The notes beneath the pieces are model-generated. The model was given only the letters and a program-made list of their open reading frames with translations, had not been told where the DNA came from and did not search any database. The position numbers were made by a program, and so were the translations under genes. From NCBI GenBank assembly GCA_023442465.1, contig JAEZZQ010000015.1, positions 372,001-436,000 on the forward strand: DNA of 64,000 bases, written 5' to 3'. Source of the stretch: Bacillota bacterium. GTDB lineage: Bacteria > Bacillota > Clostridia > Lachnospirales > Lachnospiraceae. This document shows positions 42,346 through 51,037 of the stretch, one piece after another. How positions within the stretch are numbered: position 1 is the first letter of the stretch; each line of letters begins with the position of its first letter.

Positions 42346-43623
42346 CAGCCAGAAGCTTAGACTTAACTGTTCTTCGTTGTCCGCATAGGCGATAACCCCG
42401 TCCGGGCTGTCCAGATACTCGAAAATTTCCTGCTCTTCGATCAAAGCCGCCTCCATCTCCTCATACACGGAAGCGTCGCTGCACTTTAATGTAACGTAAG
42501 TGCTCCCTTCCTCGTATTCCTTTATAAAGAGCTCCTTCAGCTTGTCCCTATCCACAGAAGAAAAATAAGCCCCTTCCCGCACGTAATAATTCGCCAGCAT
42601 GGAATTACATTCCGGCAGGGCTACCACATTTTCTATGGTATGTGTTTTACCCAGCTGTTCGGTAGTAACACACAGGTAATCGTAATTGATGGTCGGCAGA
42701 TGCTCTTTCTCATATCCCGTATCATCCTGTGCTTCCTCCATCTGATAAGAAGCGTCTCCCCATGTGGGGTCAACATAATAATAATTTCCGTCTATCATTA
42801 CCAGATTCCATGCATGGCCTTCTCCATCGGACACCCTTCCGATTACCAGCGTCGAAAAAATATCCAGACGCTCTAACAGATACTGCATGGCCTTCGCATA
42901 TCCCTGACATACAGATTCCCCGTACAAAAAAACGGAACAAATATTTTGATTATCGGCGGCCTGAGAGTTATATTCGGTGGTACTTATGATATACTCATAA
43001 ATATACTTCACTTTCTCATATTCATCCGTACCTGCCGGAAGTCCGGCAAGACATTTTTCCACATAAACATCGATAAGCTTCTGTCTGCGCTTCGCTTCTT
43101 CCTCATCGATGTGATAGGTTCCGGTAAACGTAATCTTTTTCAGTTCTTCGCCCAGCGTGTATTTGGTAAAAGTGTAACCATCCACATAGAAAATCTCAGG
43201 ATGGTCGTTTAAGACACACTGAAACACCTTATCTATGCTGTTAGTATCCATGCTGGAAATAAGCACATCTTCTCCCCAGCCGGAAAGCACCTGAAATATT
43301 TCTGCATAAACGATTTGCTCTTCTTCGGTAAGCCTTTCAAAATTGTAATTTCCCTTTTGTGCGTCAAGAAGCCCCGGCAATTCTTCCTCTGTAAGGCCAA
43401 GAGCGGCTCGAACCGTATCGTCGTTCTTCTCCGACTCTCCTAATGTGCGGGAAGCCTCCGCCTCCTCATTTGTCTCTTCCGTAAGTGTTCCATACTCATT
43501 TTCTTCCGCACTTTTTTCTTCGGCCATCGTTACCGGCAACTTTTCGGGCGATTCCACTTCCGGAGCGCACCCCATAAGCAGAAGAAATACTAGTAAAAAG
43601 GCAATCCAATTCTTTTTCATCAT
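42343..43623 (-). CDS. Transglutaminase-like domain lipoprotein
   Basis: A 426-residue secreted lipoprotein. The signal peptide has lipobox LLMGC (cysteine about 19), followed by an acidic, low-complexity linker. The C-terminal transglutaminase-like/cysteine protease fold carries the triad cysteine in GESVCQGYAKAM, histidine in DGEGHAWNLV and aspartate in YYYVDPTWGD. The role may be in surface protein or wall processing; this is unproven. ATG ATG at 43623 directly follows the prfC stop. The stop codon coincides with the broken end of the repeat element, so the last residues may have been altered by it. Confidence 0.82.
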   Translation of the reverse strand: MMKKNWIAFLLVFLLLMGCAPEVESPEKLPVTMAEEKSAEENEYGTLTEETNEEAEASRTLGESEKNDDTVRAALGLTEEELPGLLDAQKGNYNFERLTEEEQIVYAEIFQVLSGWGEDVLISSMDTNSIDKVFQCVLNDHPEIFYVDGYTFTKYTLGEELKKITFTGTYHIDEEEAKRRQKLIDVYVEKCLAGLPAGTDEYEKVKYIYEYIISTTEYNSQAADNQNICSVFLYGESVCQGYAKAMQYLLERLDIFSTLVIGRVSDGEGHAWNLVMIDGNYYYVDPTWGDASYQMEEAQDDTGYEKEHLPTINYDYLCVTTEQLGKTHTIENVVALPECNSMLANYYVREGAYFSSVDRDKLKELFIKEYEEGSTYVTLKCSDASVYEEMEAALIEEQEIFEYLDSPDGVIAYADNEEQLSLSFWL

Positions 43624-45216
43624 TTAATCACGTCCAAATTCAGATAATATTAATCCTTCATTTCTGTCGAGTGTCATACCGATACTCCATTGATTGATGA
43701 AAAGAAGTAAGGGGTTCCCCTTCATATCCTTCACCTTTTTCATATCGGAGGTCCCCGTCAGTTTTACCATATCGATATCTTTATTCTCCACCCAGCGAAT
43801 GTATTCGTATGGCAGATTCTCAAGTCTTATTTCTACATTATATTCGTTTTCCAACCGGTATTTTAAAACCTCGAACTGCAGCACACCTACCACGCCTACT
43901 ATGATTTCCTCCATACCGGTATTGAATTCCTGAAAAATCTGAATCGCGCCTTCCTGCGCAATCTGTGTAATACCCTTTACGAACTGCTTGCGCTTCATCG
44001 TATCCATCTGACGCACCCGCGCGAAATGCTCCGGCGCAAAGGTCGGAATTCCCTCATACTGAAATTGTTCCTTAGGCATGCAGAGCGTATCTCCGATGGA
44101 GAAAATTCCCGGATCGAACACTCCGATAATATCCCCTGCGTATGCCTCGTCCAATATCTTCCTCTCGCTTGCCATAATCTGCTGCGGCTGAGACAGCCGC
44201 ATCGTCTTCCCACCCTGAATGTGCTTCACTTCCATGCTGGCTTCGTATTTCCCGGAACAAATCCTCATGAATGCGATTCTATCCCGGTGGGCCTTGTTCA
44301 TATTCGCCTGAATCTTGAATACAAACGCTGAAAAGTCGTTCTCTACCGGATATATCAAGCCTATATCCGCTTTCCTTGGAAGCGGAGTTGTCGTCATCTT
44401 AAGGAAATGCTGCAAAAATATTTCCACGCCGAAGTTTGTCAGGGCAGAGCCGAAAAATACAGGAGTCAATTCGCCGGCCTGCACTACTTCCATGTCAAAT
44501 TCCGCACTGGCTCCGTCTAAAAGCTCAACTTCCTCCAAAAACTGCGCCTCCAAATCCTCTCCGATATATTTGGAAAGCTCGTCCTTTTCCTCAATAGGGA
44601 TTACTGTAGTCTCCCCTTCCTTCGTTCCTTTTTGCGTATCCGTATACATGACCACGCTTTTTTCTTCTCTATCATAAACGCCTTTAAAGTTCTTACCGGA
44701 GCCTATGGGCCAGTTGACAGGACATGTGGCAATACCGAGCTCCCGCTCTATTTCGTCCAAAAGCTCAAACATATCGCCTGCATCTCTGTCCATCTTATTG
44801 ATAAAGGTAAAGATGGGAATCTTCCTCATGACACATACCTTAAAGAGCTTTCTCGTCTGAGCCTCCACACCCTTTGAAGCGTCGATGACCATAACTGCCG
44901 AATCCGCCGCCATCAAGGTACGATAAGTGTCCTCGGAAAAATCTTGATGTCCCGGGGTATCCAATATATTAATACAATATCCGTCATATTCGAATTGCAG
45001 AACGCTGGAAGTAACAGAAATACCTCTCTCCTTTTCTATCTCCATCCAGTCGGAAACCGCATGCCTGGCGGTAGCCTTTCCTTTTACGCTTCCGGCCAGA
45101 TTGATGGCTCCTCCATAGAGCAGGAATTTCTCCGTCAATGTGGTCTTTCCCGCATCGGGATGCGAAATAATCGCAAAAGTCCTCCGCTTGTTTATTTCCT
45201 CTGCATAGTTGCTCAC
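43624..45216 (-). CDS. prfC: Peptide chain release factor 3
   Basis: A 530-residue translational GTPase that removes RF1/RF2 after termination. G1 is SHPDAGKTTL near residue 18, G3 is ILDTPGHQDFSEDTYRTL, G4 is INKMDRD. The RF3-specific C-terminal domain with the VGVLQFEVLKYRLENEY motif separates it from EF-G. It starts 23 bp after deoB and abuts the lipoprotein gene. Confidence 0.95.
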   Translation of the reverse strand: MSNYAEEINKRRTFAIISHPDAGKTTLTEKFLLYGGAINLAGSVKGKATARHAVSDWMEIEKERGISVTSSVLQFEYDGYCINILDTPGHQDFSEDTYRTLMAADSAVMVIDASKGVEAQTRKLFKVCVMRKIPIFTFINKMDRDAGDMFELLDEIERELGIATCPVNWPIGSGKNFKGVYDREEKSVVMYTDTQKGTKEGETTVIPIEEKDELSKYIGEDLEAQFLEEVELLDGASAEFDMEVVQAGELTPVFFGSALTNFGVEIFLQHFLKMTTTPLPRKADIGLIYPVENDFSAFVFKIQANMNKAHRDRIAFMRICSGKYEASMEVKHIQGGKTMRLSQPQQIMASERKILDEAYAGDIIGVFDPGIFSIGDTLCMPKEQFQYEGIPTFAPEHFARVRQMDTMKRKQFVKGITQIAQEGAIQIFQEFNTGMEEIIVGVVGVLQFEVLKYRLENEYNVEIRLENLPYEYIRWVENKDIDMVKLTGTSDMKKVKDMKGNPLLLFINQWSIGMTLDRNEGLILSEFGRD

Positions 45217-45239
45217 ATTTTTATCCTCCTGTTTCTCTT

Positions 45240-46391
45240 TTACAGCATTGTTTTTCCGTCAAACTGAGGCTCTATTTCAAAATAATCCAGTACCGTTGCT
45301 CCAATATCCGCAAAGGTATCTCTCGTACCCAGATTCTTCGGTTCTATATTTTTTCCGTACATAAGAAACGGCGTGTGTTCCCTCGAATGGTCCGTCGATA
45401 CCGTATAGCCCGGGTCGCATCCGTGATCCGCCGTAATCATAAGCACATCCTCGGGTCCCATTTTTCCAAGAATCTCCGGTAGCCTCGTGTCGAAATAGGT
45501 AAGAGCCTTCGCATAGCCATCGATGTCGTTCCTATGTCCGTACAGCATATCGTAGTCTACCAGATTGATAAAGCACAGTCCACAAAAATCTTTTTCCATC
45601 ATTTCCAGCGTCTTATCAATTCCGTCTTCATTGCTTTTTGTATAAGTGAATTCCGTAATTCCTTTTCCTGCAAAAATATCGTTTATTTTTCCTACAGCAA
45701 TGACATCTTTTCCTTCCTCTTTTAGCTGATCCAGCATGGTAACAGAAGGCGGCTGTAAGGAATAATCATGTCTTCCCGGAGTGCGCACATAATTGCCGCT
45801 GGTGCCCGCAAACGGTCTGGCTATTACTCTTCCCACCCCGTGCTTTCCGGCAAGCAGCTTTCTTGCCATAGCGCAGTATTCATATAGGATATCAAGAGGC
45901 ACAACATCTTCATGGGCGGCAATTTGAAATACGCTGTCCGCAGAAGTATATACGATGAGCTTTCCGGTTTTTACATGCTCATCGCCGTAATCTTTGATTA
46001 CCTCCGTACCTGAATAGGGTTTGTTACATAGTATTTCCCTTCCCGTCAGGGCTATAAATTCATCGATGACCTCCTTCGGAAATCCATCCGGATAAGTAGG
46101 AAGCGGTTCCTTCGATAGAACTCCCGCAATTTCCCAATGTCCGATTGTTGTATCCTTTCCCTTGGAAGCCTCTTTCATGCGGGCGATTGTGGCCGTCTGC
46201 TTCTGCGTTTTCTCCCCGCAGGTAACTCCGTCTATATTGAATAATCCTAAGCCTTTCATATTAGGCATAGAAAAATAAGGACTGGATGCGGCAGAAGACA
46301 GGGTATTGGTTCCTTCATCCCCATATTCCTTCGCATCCTCCATCTCTCCAATTCCTACACTATCGAGTACAATTAAAAATATACGTTTCAT
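45240..46391 (-). CDS. deoB: Phosphopentomutase
   Basis: A 383-residue alkaline-phosphatase-superfamily mutase interconverting (deoxy)ribose 1- and 5-phosphates in nucleoside salvage. Metal-binding motifs are VLDSVGIGEMEDA at the N-terminus, the TTIGHWEI threonine region and a late MITADHGCDPGY plus DHSREHTPFLMYG. It is the first gene of deoB-prfC-lipoprotein. No other deo genes are visible here. Confidence 0.95.
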   Translation of the reverse strand: MKRIFLIVLDSVGIGEMEDAKEYGDEGTNTLSSAASSPYFSMPNMKGLGLFNIDGVTCGEKTQKQTATIARMKEASKGKDTTIGHWEIAGVLSKEPLPTYPDGFPKEVIDEFIALTGREILCNKPYSGTEVIKDYGDEHVKTGKLIVYTSADSVFQIAAHEDVVPLDILYEYCAMARKLLAGKHGVGRVIARPFAGTSGNYVRTPGRHDYSLQPPSVTMLDQLKEEGKDVIAVGKINDIFAGKGITEFTYTKSNEDGIDKTLEMMEKDFCGLCFINLVDYDMLYGHRNDIDGYAKALTYFDTRLPEILGKMGPEDVLMITADHGCDPGYTVSTDHSREHTPFLMYGKNIEPKNLGTRDTFADIGATVLDYFEIEPQFDGKTML

Positions 46392-46466
46392 AAGTACACC
46401 TCTCTGCTTCTCTTCGCATGGCGCATCCTCTGCCGGACACGTTTCAATTACTGACTAGCGTTACAT

Positions 46467-46495
46467 ATTATAGCACATCTTTTCGCTCAAATAAA
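46467..46495 (-). promoter_or_regulatory. Extended -10 promoter of deoB
   Basis: Minus-strand TATAAT (46472-46467) is preceded by TGC, an extended -10, with a weak TTTATT -35 (46495-46490) at 17 bp. It lies 76 bp before deoB in the gap after spoIIIAH. Confidence 0.45.
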
Positions 46496-46543
46496 CTCTT
46501 ATATTTTTGCGTAAAGCTCTTTTGCAGACGGAAGATCATTTCC

Positions 46544-47287
46544 TTATTCTGCCGCAGTCGTGCTTATAATAATCGTTTCAGGCGCTGCTCCGGTTTTGCG
46601 GATGATGATATCTTCGATCTGAGCGCGCTGTGCCTCTGACAGCTCTGTCGCATTCACTACTACGTCCACACCAGTGCTGCTGATGCTTACTACTACATCA
46701 GAAAAGCCTTTTGCTTCCAACAGGATCTCTGCGGACGTCTCTTTTTCCGCAATATCCGTAAGGGCGATCATATTATCAACTGCTTCCTGTTTCTGGCTTT
46801 CGGTAATATTAGCGTTGTTGATAATTTCCAATAACGTTTCTTTATTCTTTGCTCTTGTCTGTTCCTTTAACAGCTTAGCTCCGGAAAGCGAGCTCGTGCT
46901 GGAGGTGGAGGTAAATACTGCTTCACCAGGCACTCCGCTATCTGCAGGAGTGGTTTCATTCACGTTCTCCGCCATTCCTTCATCGAGATAATCAGAAACA
47001 ACTACACCCCCATCGGAATCGAGGCTTTCAATATCTCCATAGGCGGAATCCAAAGCCGCATCTTCATCGGAAATATCGAAGAGTGAAGCAACATCATTAT
47101 CCACTGTACCGGAGTCGGTGCTATCTGCATTCAAACCGTTATCGTCGCTGACCACCGTGTCGCTTTCTACTGTCATGATATCCTCTTGTGTAACCTTTGT
47201 ACCTGCAAAATTCAGGTATCCTGCAACTGCAATCATAATTGCAAGTGCAGTAATCATAATCTGGTTCTTTTTAAGCATATTTTTCAC
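46544..47287 (-). CDS. spoIIIAH: Stage III sporulation protein AH
   Basis: A 247-residue protein with one N-terminal transmembrane helix (about 8-27), a long acidic linker (about 30-140) and a YscJ/FliF-like ring-building domain at the C-terminus (TRAKNKETLLEIINNAN to TGAAPETIIIST). In the mother cell membrane it binds forespore SpoIIQ and forms the channel between the two cells. GTG at 47287 is six bases after GGGGAG; an ATG three codons later is the alternative. Last gene of the spoIIIA operon. Confidence 0.93.
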   Translation of the reverse strand: MKNMLKKNQIMITALAIMIAVAGYLNFAGTKVTQEDIMTVESDTVVSDDNGLNADSTDSGTVDNDVASLFDISDEDAALDSAYGDIESLDSDGGVVVSDYLDEGMAENVNETTPADSGVPGEAVFTSTSSTSSLSGAKLLKEQTRAKNKETLLEIINNANITESQKQEAVDNMIALTDIAEKETSAEILLEAKGFSDVVVSISSTGVDVVVNATELSEAQRAQIEDIIIRKTGAAPETIIISTTAAE

Positions 47288-47318
47288 GCGATTCTCCCCT
47301 TTTCTTTATTCGGTTTCC

Positions 47319-47990
47319 TTATTCGGATTTCATTTTGATTATTTTAATTTTATGTGGCTCTATATCAAATAATGCCACAATTGCTTCAGTAATATTTTTC
47401 CTTACTTCCGGTTTGTCACCTCCCTGAACTACGACTACTACGCCTTCTATTTCGGGCTGCAAGGTTTTCACCACATAAGGTGTGCTGCTTCCGTCACTTT
47501 CTTTCACATATACCGTTTCTTCCTGAATGTCAGATTCTTCTATATTTCTGCTTCCGCCCCCCGCATCGCTTTCCGTCGTAGTGCTCTTTGTCTCCGGAAT
47601 ATCCTTCTCTACGACAGCCTCTTTCGAAGTACCCGCCGTTATCGCTACCTTTACCTTTCCAGCCCCTTCCATTGAGGAAATTACCTGTTCTAATTTATTC
47701 TCCATATATTGCTCATATGCCTCGGCGTCTCCGTTTATGGATGCCGGGGCATATATTTCTTCGCTGTTTTTATTTTCTTCCGAACCCGCATTCTGCGTTA
47801 TTTTCATTTTATCCGAATCCATGCTCCATATTCCGGAGTCCTTAGAATTTTTTTCCGAGGTCTGGGAAGTGGGAAGTGCAATGATGATGAGCAGTATTCC
47901 TACAAGGATGAAAATAACGAACTGATCCTTCCCCGGCTTTTTTCCTTCTTTAATTTTTTTCCATATGCCGATTTTTTTTTCTTCTTCCAC
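47319..47990 (-). CDS. spoIIIAG: Stage III sporulation protein AG
   Basis: A 223-residue protein with a transmembrane helix near 21-42 and a C-terminal ring-forming domain (EQYMENKLEQVISSMEGAGKVKVAI, then PEIEGVVVVVQGGDKPEVRKNI). SpoIIIAG makes a large ring of the feeding-tube channel. GTG at 47990 is five bases after GGAGG. It is 9 bp after spoIIIAF. Confidence 0.93.
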   Translation of the reverse strand: MEEEKKIGIWKKIKEGKKPGKDQFVIFILVGILLIIIALPTSQTSEKNSKDSGIWSMDSDKMKITQNAGSEENKNSEEIYAPASINGDAEAYEQYMENKLEQVISSMEGAGKVKVAITAGTSKEAVVEKDIPETKSTTTESDAGGGSRNIEESDIQEETVYVKESDGSSTPYVVKTLQPEIEGVVVVVQGGDKPEVRKNITEAIVALFDIEPHKIKIIKMKSE

Positions 47991-47999
47991 AAGAGCCTC

Positions 48000-48668
48000 C
48001 TATTTTACTATTATTTCCACGTATGATTCATCCGTTCCCAAACGGGTGCAGAATTCTTTTTTCATTTCTTTTATTTCTTCTGCATCTTCTCCGGTTCCGT
48101 TTATATAAGATCCCTCCGCTTCTTTTTTAGCTCCATCCGGATATGCTCCTTTTTCTTCCGAAAGGGAAGACGATACCTTTACATCGATTTTCACTTCATC
48201 TACTTTGTTGATACCATAAGCCTCCTCTTCCTCTCTGCCGGCAATTCCTTCATATCCGTTTTTTTCCCGAAATACCTTTACCGTAAGCTTAGGCGGCTCT
48301 TCATATAAAAAGACCTCACTTACCCCATATCCATAGTTTCCTGCGATCTCTGCCAGGTTTTCTTTGATTTCTTCCTCAAGAGCCTGTGTCAGTTTCCCAT
48401 CTTCCTCTTTTTCATATACTACTCCGACATCTTCCATCGCCTTATCCATTTCCCCCTGAAATTCCTCTACAGCCGACCATATTTCTCCTTTGTCCGCCCC
48501 TAAAAGCAATGCCCTTACCGGAACGATGAACTGTGCCAATATCATGATGCCAACCAAAACTTTGATATACTTTTCATAGGATTTCTCCGCTGCAAAGTGC
48601 AGAATACTCTGCGCACATATAATAAAAATTCCTATCCGTTTCATGAATTCCAAAAAAGAATATCCCAC
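48000..48668 (-). CDS. spoIIIAF: Stage III sporulation protein AF
   Basis: A 222-residue protein with two N-terminal transmembrane helices (about 9-27 and 36-56) and a soluble domain ending ELCTRLGTDESYVEIIV-like, rich in charged residues. It belongs to the mother-cell side of the SpoIIIA-SpoIIQ complex. GTG at 48668 lies 2 bp after the spoIIIAE stop. Confidence 0.9.
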   Translation of the reverse strand: MGYSFLEFMKRIGIFIICAQSILHFAAEKSYEKYIKVLVGIMILAQFIVPVRALLLGADKGEIWSAVEEFQGEMDKAMEDVGVVYEKEEDGKLTQALEEEIKENLAEIAGNYGYGVSEVFLYEEPPKLTVKVFREKNGYEGIAGREEEEAYGINKVDEVKIDVKVSSSLSEEKGAYPDGAKKEAEGSYINGTGEDAEEIKEMKKEFCTRLGTDESYVEIIVK

Positions 48669-48670
48669 AG

Positions 48671-49813
48671 CTACATCCCCTTACCTGTCGTATATGCAAC
48701 AATCGCTATTGTAATGATAAACAACGCCACAGACGTAAACGTCGTGCGAAACAGCAATAGACTTCCGTCCCCCACCCTGTCTGTACATCCTGTAATTCTC
48801 TTATCGCTTACGATTCCTACTAACGCCGCACTCCCTTTCATAATGCAGGCTATAACAAACAGCTTCGCTAAAGGAATAAGGCAGATTGCAAGGAGCAGAA
48901 GCAGCATGAGAATGCCGATGCTGTTTTTTATTAATACTGCCGAACCGATGAGCATTTCTGTTACCCCCTCCGCAAGATTCCCGATTCCCGGTATGGCGGA
49001 TACCGCTTTCTTCACTGCTGTCGTCCTAAGAGAATCTATAACAGGTGTTATCATTGATTGGAACAGACTTAATCCCGTGATCGTCCCCATCGCAACCTTA
49101 AGCCCCAGCACAATTCCCTTTTTCAAAAATTCCAACATAAGGGTAAGACGTTCCTCTGCCCATATCCCGTTCATCAGTGCCATCAGCACATAACTGTATA
49201 TGAGGGGCATCATAATACATAACAACAGTTTTTCTACTCCATATACTAAAAATAACGTAAATTGGTAATATGCTGCCGCCGTTGCGGCCCCCGTCGCCGC
49301 TCCGATAGCCATGAAATAAGTAGGAATGAACATCTTGATGAACAACACGATATTTTCCACCGCTTGAGAGGCAATTCCGGCCGCAGCCAAAAACGACTTC
49401 ATCAACACCGCCATCAGTAATAAATAGAGAAAGTAAAATCCGATATCCGCTATCTGATGGCTTTTAAACATATCTGAGAAGTTGGAAAAAAGCGCCGAAA
49501 TAATGCCTAGAATCAGAATGGATACGAAAATATTTCTCATTCCGGACAGTTCATTAAAAAGCAGCCCCTTTACTCCATCCCAAATCAGTTTAATAGCGTT
49601 CCAGATATCTCCCTGCAATATGCTGGACAGGACTTCGTGCACATCAAATTCATAATTGGGCAGTATGCGGTCCAGGTTATCGGATATTTCATCCATTCCG
49701 TATTCTCCCCACATATTTGTAAAGTCCACTGTAGCTTCTGCGGCATAAACCGGCTTGTCCATGAAAAAAGAAAGCGCTAATACGAGCGCTGCACTTAGCA
49801 GTATTTTCTTCAT
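48671..49813 (-). CDS. spoIIIAE: Stage III sporulation protein AE
   Basis: A 380-residue polytopic protein with a cleavable signal peptide (MKKILLSAALVLALSFF, then VYAAEA) and about eight membrane helices, the putative export component of the SpoIIIA complex. The open frame extends 74 codons upstream through spoIIIAD sequence and the repeat at 49817-49881. The ATG at 49813 begins the signal peptide and sits seven bases after GGGG, so it is chosen. Confidence 0.92.
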   Translation of the reverse strand: MKKILLSAALVLALSFFMDKPVYAAEATVDFTNMWGEYGMDEISDNLDRILPNYEFDVHEVLSSILQGDIWNAIKLIWDGVKGLLFNELSGMRNIFVSILILGIISALFSNFSDMFKSHQIADIGFYFLYLLLMAVLMKSFLAAAGIASQAVENIVLFIKMFIPTYFMAIGAATGAATAAAYYQFTLFLVYGVEKLLLCIMMPLIYSYVLMALMNGIWAEERLTLMLEFLKKGIVLGLKVAMGTITGLSLFQSMITPVIDSLRTTAVKKAVSAIPGIGNLAEGVTEMLIGSAVLIKNSIGILMLLLLLAICLIPLAKLFVIACIMKGSAALVGIVSDKRITGCTDRVGDGSLLLFRTTFTSVALFIITIAIVAYTTGKGM

Positions 49814-49816
49814 TCT

Positions 49817-49881
49817 TATACCCCATTTCCGCTTTGACGGACTCAAAATCAATAGTTGAAAACGCCTTTCTTTCAACCTTC
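49817..49881 (-). repeat. Hairpin repeat family B, copy 2, in the spoIIIAD-spoIIIAE gap
   Basis: About 65 bp nearly identical to 15992-16058, with the same two hairpins and GGGGTATAAGA before the spoIIIAE ATG. Other gaps in this operon are 31 bp or less; this one is 83 bp because of the repeat. Confidence 0.8.
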
Positions 49882-49896
49882 TCTTCCCCTTTTCAC

Positions 49897-50283
49897 TCAT
49901 CCCGCTATCTCCTGAATGCTTTCGATAATAGCTAACAGAATTGGCATACCGGCAATGAGTACTGATAGCTTCCCGAAAATTTCCACCTGCCCGGCTATGG
50001 AAGAATATCCTGCGTCCTTGCATATCCCTGAGCAAAATTCACAAATATAAGTGATTCCTATCACCTTGAGTAAAACCTGGAAATATGTATTATTGGCGTT
50101 CATATATTGCTTCAGCTCTCCCATGCTGTTAAGCAACGAACCAAGTCCCAAAACCGCTGAGGAAAAAATAATCAGACACACACCAAAGCCGATATATAAT
50201 CCATATTCCTGCTTGCCCGACTTGAACTGCAAAGCAATCATAACACCTGCTATTCCCAACATTCCTATCTTCAGCACATCCAT
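49897..50283 (-). CDS. spoIIIAD: Stage III sporulation protein AD
   Basis: A 128-residue membrane protein with about four hydrophobic helices, beginning MDVLKIGMLGIAGVMIALQF. The open frame runs 27 codons further up into spoIIIAC, but the ATG at 50283 gives the family length (about 130) and has a purine-rich AGGAAAGG upstream. Component of the SpoIIIA complex. Confidence 0.9.
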   Translation of the reverse strand: MDVLKIGMLGIAGVMIALQFKSGKQEYGLYIGFGVCLIIFSSAVLGLGSLLNSMGELKQYMNANNTYFQVLLKVIGITYICEFCSGICKDAGYSSIAGQVEIFGKLSVLIAGMPILLAIIESIQEIAG

Positions 50284-50303
50284 AACAATACCATTCCTTT
50301 CCT

Positions 50304-50498
50304 CTATAATTCGAACAGATTTTGAATCATGGTAAACAAATCGTAAATGTATGGGATAATCCATGTCAAAACGAGTATCAAGCCGGCCAGACTAATTAAA
50401 AAGGCGTGCTCTTCCCTGCCGCTATGCTTTAATATCTGGCTCAAAATGGTTATCAATATTCCTACTGCCGCAATTTTAAATATTAGACTAACGCCCAT
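50304..50498 (-). CDS. spoIIIAC: Stage III sporulation protein AC
   Basis: A 64-residue protein with two hydrophobic helices, beginning MGVSLIFKIAAVGILITILSQ. Length and pattern match SpoIIIAC. It lies 20 bp after spoIIIAB and 20 bp before spoIIIAD. Confidence 0.92.
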   Translation of the reverse strand: MGVSLIFKIAAVGILITILSQILKHSGREEHAFLISLAGLILVLTWIIPYIYDLFTMIQNLFEL

Positions 50499-50518
50499 AT
50501 TTCCCCCTTATGTACCGG

Positions 50519-51037
50519 TCATATTAGTATAATGGCGACAAACAGACCGCCCATTACACTTAAACTCATAATTACCTTACTTTTATTTATCATATCTTCT
50601 TCCAGCTTCTTCACCGACAGTTCCAGACGATGTAAGTACTGTTCGATTGCTTCCGCCTGCATTTTCTCATCCATATATACGGCACAGTCTCCGAAATCCA
50701 GACACACCCGCTTCTCCTCTTCGGACAGTACTGCTCCTTTTAAACACTTTTTCATGCATTCCTTCCATACTTCCGAAAAAGAACATCCGTTATTTAATAG
50801 CATTTTTTCATATATTTCCTTAAAAGCCTTTCCATAAGGCTCCTTTATCCTGCCCCCTATTCTCCGGCAGGCCTCCGGCAAGGGTGCCTTACTGTATGTA
50901 ATTTCATTTTGCAGCATCTTGAATATCTGCTGTATCTGATATAAGGCATTTAGGTTGTCTTTCATTCGATTCTTCAAAGATAAGCCCAGTCCAAAGCTTC
51001 CGCCCATCAAAAATAAGATTCCTATCAGCCGTAACAT
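50519..51037 (-). CDS. spoIIIAB: Stage III sporulation protein AB
   Basis: A 172-residue protein with hydrophobic ends and a central helical region (YQIQQIFKMLQNEITYSKAPL) that resembles GspF-type platform proteins. It starts inside the end of spoIIIAA (13 bp overlap), indicating translational coupling. Confidence 0.92.
   Translation of the reverse strand: MLRLIGILFLMGGSFGLGLSLKNRMKDNLNALYQIQQIFKMLQNEITYSKAPLPEACRRIGGRIKEPYGKAFKEIYEKMLLNNGCSFSEVWKECMKKCLKGAVLSEEEKRVCLDFGDCAVYMDEKMQAEAIEQYLHRLELSVKKLEEDMINKSKVIMSLSVMGGLFVAIILI

Noticed and set aside
49814..50035. N-terminal extension of SpoIIIAE
   Set aside because: The 74 extra codons run through spoIIIAD and the repeat in another frame; the signal peptide begins at 49813.
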